A stretch of 64,000 nucleotides of DNA from Nemertoderma westbladi (lineage: Eukaryota; Xenacoelomorpha; Nemertodermatida; Nemertodermatidae), in assembly GCA_032718475.1 (NCBI GenBank), contig JAUCBJ010007068.1, positions 44,071 to 108,070 of the forward strand, written 5' to 3'. Shown piece by piece: positions 57,001 to 64,000 of the stretch (position 1 is its first letter; every line of letters starts with the position of its first letter). The notes beneath the pieces are model-generated. The model made no database searches, had not been told where the DNA came from, and was given only the letters and a program-made list of their open reading frames with translations. The position numbers and the translations under genes are program-made.

Positions 57001-58385
57001 TGAACAGTCTCCTGCATCTGCCCGAGCAGGAGATCCATCCCCCGCTGTCTCTCGTCCACCCATTCGACCGCCGAAGCGGGAGTCGCCAACGTTGTAGCGG
57101 GCGGACGAGGGACAACGGGCGACAAATCAGGAATATTTCGCTCGGGGTCCAGGACCTGAACTGCCTCATGGGCTGTTCTACTGGGCACAGGTAGCTTAGT
57201 GCTGTGCAGAGGGAATCTAGAGGTAACTTCAGGGAGCACAGGTGTGTCTATCACCGAAGGGGTGATTTCAAGAACAGGCCTAATTATTTCAGGCTCATCT
57301 ACTATAGTAGGGAGTCTTTCTATTTTAATTATTTGGTCTGTGGGTTCTGTACTACCTAAGTTGGTGTTATTTAGTTGCCTTCTAACAGCTGGAGGCAAAT
57401 CAGGCAATTTCTGACGGTGGAATGTTCTTTTACGTCTGCTTAGGTGAGATCTATTTCCTTTGCCTTCAGTATCGGTGGTATCGCCTTCCTCAGATGATGT
57501 ATATCCCTGTCTTTTGGGAGTAGATCGATTCATCATCTGCATATTACTAGCTGTTAACTGTTTATTTATGCAGTCTTGATTCTCCTGAATGTATTCCAAT
57601 TCTAGTTGGGTGGTTTCTTCAGATGCCTTTCGTTCTGCTTCTGCCACTGCAGCTGCTAAAGCCGCTTTTCTTTCTGCTTCTGCCACTGCCTCTGCCGCTG
57701 CTATTTTCTTTCTGTCTTCTATAAGTTTTTTCTTTACTTGCTCTTCTTGGACTCTAGTGATGCGGAGGAGTTCATCAAATTTAGCTTGGTTCGCAGCTAA
57801 CATTTCCGCATCGATTGCGTCCAGCACAAGCTTGGTTCCTTCACTATTAGGGCTAAGCCCCTCCAACCTTCTCCTCAACTCTTCATCTCCTACAAAGCGT
57901 TGATAGTCTGACAGATAGATGTCAATAGCATCCCTCTTATGTGGTTTCTCTGCTGTCACTTCGCTTTCTTCTTGAGAAGAAGTGGTGTCGGTTGATTCTT
58001 CATAGGTTGGCCGTTCATCATAAACCGTATCCGCCATCTTCGCTCCTCGTTCGGGCGTCCGCTCAACAGTATCCGAACTACTGGAGCTCTCGGGCCGCTG
58101 AGAACTAGGTTCTTGGCTAGGAGGTTGCTGCTGTTTGGCAGCTGCTTCTTGATCCTGCTTAACCTGGGCCCGAGTACCGATGATAGACCTACGGCGCTTC
58201 ACTAACTTCGCGAATTGCGAAATTGCTTCTACTAACCTAGGTTCTGACACAGCTACTGTAGGGGTTGCCTTTCTTACAGTAGGAGGGGTCTCAGACCTCG
58301 GTCTGGGATTCTCTATACTCCTATCTGAGAAACAGACTGTTGTTTCTAGGAGACTGTCTGACAGGTTTTGCTTAGTATCAGACAT
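54030..58385 (-). CDS. BEL/Pao gag-protease polyprotein fused to pol remnants, RT missing
   Basis: 1451 codons from ATG 58385. The N-terminus (1-560) is charged, with an alanine/glutamate coiled coil near 210-260. About 590-740 matches the BEL gag domain DUF1759 (EIVKFNGDEMKWLPFNEYY, LRFLIECLEG, VWDTLNIRYGN). A CX2CX4HX4C zinc knuckle (CYNCLRRGHQRRTC) lies near 898. The aspartic protease has ALLDSGSTGTFID near 1048 and GVQILIGQ later. Then, without any reverse transcriptase, comes the end of the Pao RNase H region (WRYCPKKFNPTDIASRG, near 1241) and an integrase N-terminal scrap (YSSWNRLCKAVVYLERC, near 1371) before TGA. So a large in-frame deletion of pol has left gag and protease intact. Movement would need a helper element. 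Confidence 0.9.
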   Translation of the reverse strand: MSDTKQNLSDSLLETTVCFSDRSIENPRPRSETPPTVRKATPTVAVSEPRLVEAISQFAKLVKRRRSIIGTRAQVKQDQEAAAKQQQPPSQEPSSQRPESSSSSDTVERTPERGAKMADTVYDERPTYEESTDTTSSQEESEVTAEKPHKRDAIDIYLSDYQRFVGDEELRRRLEGLSPNSEGTKLVLDAIDAEMLAANQAKFDELLRITRVQEEQVKKKLIEDRKKIAAAEAVAEAERKAALAAAVAEAERKASEETTQLELEYIQENQDCINKQLTASNMQMMNRSTPKRQGYTSSEEGDTTDTEGKGNRSHLSRRKRTFHRQKLPDLPPAVRRQLNNTNLGSTEPTDQIIKIERLPTIVDEPEIIRPVLEITPSVIDTPVLPEVTSRFPLHSTKLPVPSRTAHEAVQVLDPERNIPDLSPVVPRPPATTLATPASAVEWVDERQRGMDLLLGQMQETVQQFKGTVRESRLELQEVQQSIALERDKLVNTQKGIPPPSVTMCQPVRSEVSHAQGVEPTRIYTASEVETPIVNPIKGNYRPVDKDIPYRTDHNPRNLYTDNSIFNNTMAQESFTRQMARTEARQAVKVGEIVKFNGDEMKWLPFNEYYKDNIQNSVLSNGEKLRFLIECLEGSPKLMALKFIGHPDGLRQVWDTLNIRYGNRNNIAGYLYAKLVAPRKFISSGIIEFSDEIQEICRQLDWLGKSHEYQSAMVIRAVASTLPKGGVGTRWDKKVLYMMEQQQRDPTMTDLMTFLDGEVKLQLIKQSREKTAESKVSEKPVSRRRVTPVCYTDDGESQTSQGEDSGKDTDRSYYVNKMPKDQVSKSKSRPNDRREPVRKTPPTSPKRIQVRKPEERTSVHHIAQVKVSNIKPKCVLCDGPHRLNACDKFLRKSLKDRREVMWDKRLCYNCLRRGHQRRTCYSDARCAKCGAKHHILLHTEFERNSPSQVSESELHVQFSDVNDTDQSEMEGFYMDEFSDQNESCYLINTTAVYRALMHEKDTDSDLTLTTSDQQPSWKAPTSNIGIREFPVVQLRVHGPQKSYIVNALLDSGSTGTFIDKELAEDIFAGQPKFRTKLNMSGIMQVWKSAVAADYYIGELSTPQDKLGEYSIRSVKMVAIKNFATTQVEPYNWDEDDHAQQLNIPRFDTDYPGVQILIGQNAHEALETLEKRPAQPQPLQTYAVRTRVGWYLTGPSRRTLRERLLQDRVRQVSEWEDDTSKGDDPTEGTPHSSDNDNLSSNVDQWRYCPKKFNPTDIASRGATPQELTDTTDRLGEPDFLSKEDEWPPHLTPTEIRPAKGAEKVKPKTRTGGAELFEPGIDLSVLHIARDDAVDLDLPTASGSFMKIRESDWSSGTSDVSQGLSPLLQGATDHYSSWNRLCKAVVYLERCFYRHYSRMKRKPGIVFGMQRLNRPAGRLCLPEGNGGLSGNCGRQDSLPTTTSLILQTSRDSIT

Positions 58386-60644
58386 GTTTGGTTGTACAGT
58401 TGAATGCCTACTGCTATATTACAGTCCAAGCAAGTCTAGTAATTCAGTATTAACTGCTAGCCTAGTAATTAATTACCGATACTGCTACTCAGTGTAGCGT
58501 GATATATATAATATTAGAATACCGGTATGCTTATGGTATATATAAGTATTATTACAGACTAGGTTTTTCACAGAAACCGGTATATAATTTTAGCACATAT
58601 ATATATATATAATAGGCCTATCGTGGATACCGGTATGCAGTTTACACTTATAGTGTATATATATAAGTATAATTACAGACTAGAATTAATTACAGAATAC
58701 CGGTATGATTTCAACCTAAAATTTATAGAAATAAATATAATAAGCCTATTGTAAATACCGGTATGTCAATTATTTTAAAATAATTGAATTTCTGAATTTT
58801 AAGGGTTACTTGGTTACTTTAACTTACTTTATTACCGTTATTTAAGCAGTAGTCCAACTGATATTGAGACCTAATTGTTGTATGGCAGGCCTACTATTTA
58901 TAAATCGTTTGAGTTGATTTATAATATATATATACCCGTTGAAATGGGTTTTTGTCAATGTTTGAAATAAATGTTATTATTTCTGGGGGAGTCACTACAC
59001 ATAAGCTGTGCGCTCTCAGTGGAGTGCTACTTGTTGGACACTAAAACAAATAATTCTAATTTACCTAAGTTACTTATACTACAAATTACGTACAATTCGG
59101 GTTGAGATTACAATCTCTAAATAAACACAAAAATTTAATTACAAATACACAAATACAAATTTTTAGGGTAATTTTACAAGAAGTCTACTAACCAGCCTAA
59201 CAAAGGGTTAGAATATCTGGTTATTACAACGGACAGGTTACTAAGGTATTTGAAAATAATAAGTAGTAGTAAATACACCGCGTTGTCCAGATAGGAAAAT
59301 ACCACCGCCTGACGACCTATAGCCGTATCGCTATAGGTACTACGTTATGTATCACGGAGTGTTCCTACCTAGAAGTTAATAGAGCTAACGTACGTGCCTA
59401 TCAACCACTTTACAACACAAATATAATGCCTACACTAATTACTTTCGGAAAGTACTGTACACTAAACCCTAAATTAGGTACAAGTACTTGTACAACAAAT
59501 AATTAGTAGTTAAAAATACTTGAACAGCTAAAAGAACCACGGTATCTGCCGGAGTGACCAAAGCACAAAATCTCCAGTCTTTACCTACGCCGAGCAGCCC
59601 TGATGTAGTACCGGGGTTAGTTTAACTATAACGGTATGTATAACAAACACAATTACTGTAGGAATAAACTTTGGGAATGAATGTTGCGAATAATCGCATA
59701 AACTCTGAATAATAAATATTACGCTACGCGTACAAACCATTCAAACAAAATGCAGACCAAATACTGACAGACTACTATCAAGCCTAAACAAACTACGGTA
59801 TATGTAGACTCCGAAATGGTTAAGTAGTATGCGTTCTAACCCAGTAGTACGACTTATTCTTTAGATGGGGGTTTACCTTACAGCGATGGCTGCCCCTACT
59901 TCCTAACCGTTCTTTATCGGACAAATGCTTTGCACACACCGAAATTTCCTCAAACCCAACAACAGCCAGACAACTATCCAACCTACAAATTATCTAAATA
60001 AAATTATACGCTACCCGTACAGACTACACAAACAAAGTACAGACCAAAAGCTGGCCAACTACTATCAAGCCTAAATAAACCACAGGACATACAGACTCCG
60101 AAATGGTTAAGTAGTATGCGTTCTAACCCAGTAGTACGACTTATTCTTTAGATGGGGGTTTACCTTACAGCAATGGCTGCCCCTACTTCCTAACCGTTCT
60201 TTATCGGACATACACTCTACATGCACTGCAATCCGTTCAGACCTAATCAACAGTTAGCCAACAGTCAAGCCTACAAATTATCTGTACAATCTGAGCAGGC
60301 TTACACGCCTTCTGCTCAATACTGGCCTACAAATAAATAAAACTGGCAGAAATAAGTAAACTATACAAAAGAATGAGGGGTGATCAATCCCTATTCCCCT
60401 GGCAGCCTACAGTATACAATAGATCACAATCGAATAATACTGCTGTACCTGTACCGTAAGTACCGGTTTGGGCAGTTGGGCATACAGGCCTACAGCAGTA
60501 CAGGTTACCGTTCAACCGGTACCGGTACTTTAGACTTGATTGCTTACACCGCAATCCAGAAGCAATATCTGTTATTGTTTTTACCAGAACAATATTAAAC
60601 TGTATTTAATGCCTACACTGCAATACAGACTAAATATCCGTTAT
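58386..60644 (-). other. BEL 5' leader, 2.26 kb, no gene seen
   Basis: Unusually long untranslated leader between the 5' LTR and gag. It has two about 120-bp direct repeats roughly 286 bp apart (59807-59930 and 60093-60215, with GACTCCGAAATGGTTAAGTA and GATGGGGGTTTACC). A diverged pair of segments around 58500-58740 carries TACCGGTATG and TATATATAAGTAT. These repeats could be packaging or promoter elements, which is inference only. Confidence 0.6.
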
Positions 60645-61826
60645 TGTTCGCGCTTTCAGACCTTTGGCAGTTTAACCCGCCAAATTAGGATGTCTTCTAG
60701 ATAATAAATCACTTTTAGCCTCTGACAAGTATTTTATTCACTACACTAGTCGAAACCAATCTGTGCGCGATCATTCACCCGCTGGATATACCCGGGAGAT
60801 TGGGTTCGACGGCTTAATCGTATTGCTATGTAAGCCTACTGTATTATTCGACTGATCGTATTATATAATCTCTGACAATATTATTCACCTTCGGGAATAT
60901 TAACAGTTCCTTTAGGACGTGGCGCTCTATCTATATAAACAGAGTTATGACTTAAACTACTCACAACGATATGGCTTAGTTATAATTCACATATATGGCG
61001 CATTCTTTAGGAAATGCTTCGTTATCAGTCTCACTCATACACAATGCTGCACAATACTGCACACTAATCTGCCGATCTTCACTGATTTTAGTCACATATA
61101 AAAGGAACACGGACCGAATCATGTAGGGTCTATCAAATAACATTAGATTCACTTCAAACCACTTTAACATAAGTCACAATCGTTATATGTAACCTTTCTC
61201 TCTTACCTTCGGTATATCAAGAATATTGGGTTTCGGGGTTATTTATCGTTATTCCAAATATAATAATTCATCAACCATATTATGAAGAACTGACAGTAAA
61301 TAGCAGTATAACAATATAAAAGTATGCACAGGTATGTTTGATTAGGTATGTTGAGTTGCATGAGTTGTGACAATCAGTCAGTTTTGTTATGATAACGGAT
61401 ATATGTCCTTATAATTAAGCCTACTAGTGTAAGGCAGAGCCGTTCTTCCTGGCTTAGAATCACCAACAACACTAAAAACTGATAAGAATAACTATAAGAA
61501 TACCAGCTACCCTTATTCTACAAAGATCTCACCCACCACAGAGAATGAGCATACAGATAGGAAATTCAGTTCAGTAGATCTGTGATAGGTCAAAATCAAA
61601 ACCAACTCAAATCCTATTGGCAGATACAGAAAGCAGGGCTATGGGGCAACCTTCCCAAGCTGGTTGGACGATCGAACATAGCCCAGATTCCTTCGTACAG
61701 CAAATCAGCCAATCAGCCGGTAGCTTGCACTATTCGAGCTAGAGATCCCTTTTAGAGTATTCCAGCGCCTTGGGGGGAACTGGTTAGCAAAGCAAACGAA
61801 TCAGTTATCCCACAAAAGCTTTTACA
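60645..61826 (-). repeat. 5' LTR of the BEL element
   Basis: 1182 bp, offset exactly 14405 from the other LTR. The boundaries TGTTCG...TTTTACA match. The right flank GAGGG is the target duplication. Confidence 0.95.
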
Positions 61827-61831
61827 GAGGG

Positions 61832-62483
61832 AAATCCCAGGAGTGGTCATGTGTCTACAATCTGAATGGTATAATTGGATTAGGTAGGTTACATAGGATT
61901 ATGAGGTATCTACTTAAAGCGCATGGTTAGGTAGAATGCAACATAATGATAGCTGTAATTTTTACAGAGTAAGAAATCACAAGAAACAGAAAAACCAAGA
62001 CAAAAACAAAAAGGAAGGTAGGGGAAAAGCACATAAAAACCCCGGAAATTCGCTATAGAGGGCACTGTAGTTGTGTAAGATATAGAATATAGGGTGTATT
62101 ATATAAAACGTTAGGTTTAGATTGCTGGTCTTGCTACGTTAAGTGGGGGGTTGTATGTATAGATTAGGTTAGCTTCCGTCGCTAGTAGTTCGGGTATGTT
62201 TGTGAATTGTTTTATGGTTGCGGTGCGTAGATTTTCTAAACCACAACCGTATATGTGCCTAGCTAGGAGTATGTCTTCGTGTGTTTTTCCGTCATTGGCT
62301 CGTGAGGGGTAGTGTCGTATGTTGTTGCGGTGTCCATTAAAGCGTTCGTGAAGTTTCTGTCTCGTTTGGCCTATGTAGTATAGAGTAGGGTGGCAGTGGC
62401 ACCAGGCCAAGTAACATACAGTGTGGGACTTACATGTATAGTGTCCTTTTATCTTTTCACCCCATGGTGTCTGTGGGGCGAGA
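61832..62483 (-). pseudogene. Penelope-like element fragment, GIY-YIG endonuclease part
   Basis: The minus strand from about 62470 reads GHYTCKSHTVCYLAWCHCHP and then LYYIGQTRQKLHERFNGHRN, a GIY-YIG nuclease start with the conserved YIG and downstream arginine. It continues to NPPLNVARPAI and ends at TAA 62117. The His/Cys-rich segment before the nuclease is typical of endonuclease-bearing Penelope-like elements. The sequence from 62116 to 61832 is the 3' UTR and is broken off by the BEL insertion, continuing on the other side at 46234 and below. Confidence 0.8.
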
Positions 62484-62538
62484 CACGTAGTCGGCGAGCC
62501 TTGGCATACGGTTCATATAGGGCAAATGGGGCATGTCC

Positions 62539-62569
<31 letters not shown>

Positions 62570-63097
62570 AGTCTGTCTGTCTGTCTGTCTGTCTGTCTGG
62601 TAAATGTTTGAACGCGAATTTCTCTGCATCGCTAGTTCGGAATTGAACCAAACTTAGTAGGTAAGTAGTAGAGAGAAAGTTTAGAAAGTTTGTAAAGTTT
62701 GGTGAAAAATCATGCAATCTGACGTCAGCTACGACAGATTATGTGGTTTTTATAAAATGTTAAATTTCTCGGGAAGGCCTCATTTTCCTGAGCTGAAATT
62801 TTGGTGGCCTGTAGAGAATCATGAAGTCTATCTTTTACGAAATTGAAAAGTTAAGACATTTAATTGGGGATCCGCTAGAGACTCAGAAGTAATGACATAG
62901 GCCTACCGGTATGGTACTGCTGTACAGTGCTGCACTGGTAAGTACGAAATTGCAGAATAACAATTTGACACCACCTAGCGGATTAACATATGATTGTATA
63001 TCGAATGAATACATTTATAGCATGGGATATTGGGTCCAAACTAGACATGCCCCATTTGCTCTATATGAACCGTATGCCAAGGCTTGCCGACTACGTG
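62484..63097. mobile_element. About 614-bp inverted-repeat element inserted in the Penelope-like fragment
   Basis: 54-bp inverted ends (62484-62537 and 63044-63097), starting CACGTAGTCGGCGAGCCTTG, with a few mismatches. It separates the two halves of the Penelope-like coding sequence. The inside has a (GTCT)n microsatellite at about 62539-62600 and no coding region. Confidence 0.8.
62539..62600. repeat. (GTCT)n microsatellite
   Basis: About 15 tandem GTCT tetranucleotides with one GTCA interruption, next to the left inverted repeat of the 614-bp element. Confidence 0.95.
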
Positions 63098-63117
63098 CTG
63101 CGCGAAGTCCCCACGAA

Positions 63118-63400
63118 CGTGTTGTATGTTAGTGATAGTTTTGCATGTAAGGCAGCGGCTAGAGTTACATGGCTCATTAGTGGTGTTATTTGTGTGTGTT
63201 TGCGATTGAGTTTTATTTTTGGTTAGTATTTGTCCTAGTGATGTGGGATTCTTCGTGACTACATTAATGTTGATGTCAAGATCGTAGTTTTTGGAGTATC
63301 TACGTACAGTATTTTGGAACATGCCCTTATGTCCTGATTCTATGATTTTTGTTAGTTTGGGGGGTATAAGACTCTAGGCTCTTACAATTAGATTTTACAA
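63118..63400 (-). pseudogene. Penelope-like element fragment, segment between RT and endonuclease
   Basis: The minus strand gives PPKLTKIIESGHKGMFQNTV, a NPTSLGQILTKN segment and the cysteine motif NEPCNSSRCLTCK. This is the typical stretch just before the GIY-YIG domain. It is cut by the 614-bp element and resumes at about 62470. The reverse transcriptase itself is missing to the right, where LINE sequence begins at 63417. The phrase GGTATAAGACTCTAGGCTCT near 63370 also occurs near 45233. Confidence 0.75.
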
Positions 63401-63416
63401 GTTCTTATCACCCTTG

Positions 63417-63740
63417 ATATTTGCTAGATCATCCGCATCTTCAATGCCAGTGTCCTTTAAGAGGCGTCTCAAGGAAATCATGGGCTGTCCTTCATGCTTA
63501 TTCACTCCATGACGCTGCCAAAACCCAAATTATGCACTGGCTGGTCGCTGGTCCTCACGGCCGTCGAAAGCAATGTCCTGCGAAGCGGAGGCGGTTCTCT
63601 TCAAGGGTGTCAAGCTACGGGAAACGAATGAAACACATCCAACCGATCCAAGGTTATATAGAGTCTGATTGGAGATGTGCTTATGAAAGTGCCATCCAGA
63701 GATTTGGTATCATCAGCAGTCAGAACCCAGGTAGCCCTAC
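63417..63740 (-). mobile_element. RTE-like LINE fragment, diverged
   Basis: Reverse complement of about 51955-52268 of the intact LINE with many substitutions and indels. It covers the same C-terminal region as the fragment at 1-383. Both ends are truncated. It is older than the other two copies. Confidence 0.85.
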
Positions 63741-64000
63741 CGTGGTAGCCCCCCCCCCCCCGCTCCCCTTCGGTTTTTTTCATTTTTGACATGTCTTCAA
63801 TGTGGTTGAAAAATGCATAGAAAACGACATAACATCGGAAAGAAAATCATCAAAAGTACATAAAAATTGCAAAAATTTTTTTTGCGCCCCTAGCTGCCTG
63901 CGTCAGATTTAACAAAAGTCTACTCCTCCGTCATTTTCCATTTTTATTTTCCGATACCACATTTTTTGGAACCAGCATGTTTATCTTCATGATATTTTTC
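63741..64000. other. No gene seen
   Basis: A 13-base C run at 63749-63761, then AT-rich sequence to the window edge. Confidence 0.5.

Larger units (their letters stand above)
46240..61826 (-). mobile_element. BEL/Pao LTR retrotransposon, 15.6 kb, RT-deleted, with nested LINE
   Basis: Two direct 1182-bp LTRs (46240-47421, 60645-61826) end in TG...CA. The flanking 5-bp duplication is GAGGG (46235-46239 and 61827-61831), the size expected for BEL elements. By eye I found only one mismatch between the LTRs (46781 A versus 61186 T), so the insertion is young. The gag-protease ORF is on the minus strand. A purine-rich GGGAGCGG lies directly before the 3' LTR on that strand, a fair polypurine tract. 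No TGG-type primer-binding site was recognised after the 5' LTR. A 3.5-kb RTE-like LINE sits in the 3' part. Confidence 0.93.

Noticed and set aside
54358-58497. Plus-strand frames opposite the BEL polyprotein
   Set aside because: They are antisense shadows of the gag-protease frame.

Overview
The window is nuclear DNA of an animal, most likely a marine invertebrate. It is AT-rich and intron-containing, is dominated by transposable elements and minisatellites, and is strewn with short GC palindromes (TACCGGTA, TAGGCCTA). No prokaryotic features are present. I cannot fix the species. The palindrome habit recalls some echinoderm-like genomes, but that is only an impression.

Three host genes can be supported. 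(1) The first three coding exons of a membrane-associated phosphatidylinositol transfer protein (PITPNM/RdgB family), minus strand, 4719 to 405; the gene continues off the left edge. (2) A two-exon gene for a type II membrane protein with a basic RS-repeat cytoplasmic tail, coiled coil and fibrinogen-related domain, plus strand, 25975-28316. (3) A two-exon alanine aminotransferase (GPT/ALT), minus strand, 40021-34326. Its 4.15-kb intron begins with a 27-bp minisatellite made of copies of the gene's own 5' splice site.

Layout from left to right. 1-5070: PITPNM exons; intron 2 holds a 1.9-kb inverted-repeat element with a 72-bp-arm hairpin. 5071-8035: 5'-truncated CR1/Jockey-like LINE with a long intact ORF. 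8036-11934: tandem repeats, no genes. 11935-14827: PIF/Harbinger transposon with a dead transposase but an open Myb-like ORF. 15595-21960: 44-bp minisatellite split by a 2.14-kb MULE-like element that has a perfect 9-bp target duplication. 22168-24770: 31-bp minisatellite. 25132-25905: about 137-bp repeats just upstream of the fibrinogen-domain gene. 28317-34325: repeats, MITEs, a SINE and an LTR fragment. 34326-40021: ALT. 40022-46234: repeats, MULE transposase remnant, hammerhead-like motifs. 46240-61826: a BEL/Pao LTR retrotransposon on the minus strand with nearly identical 1182-bp LTRs and a 5-bp duplication GAGGG. It has lost its reverse transcriptase and carries a full-length RTE-like LINE (48834-52364, 9-bp duplication). 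61832-63400: Penelope-like fragment interrupted by an inverted-repeat element. 63417-64000: LINE fragment and unannotated sequence.

The host genes are unrelated in function and do not form a pathway. What links the window is layered insertion: LINE into BEL, BEL into Penelope-like sequence, MULE into minisatellite, and one 68-bp tandem module reused in several inverted-repeat elements.
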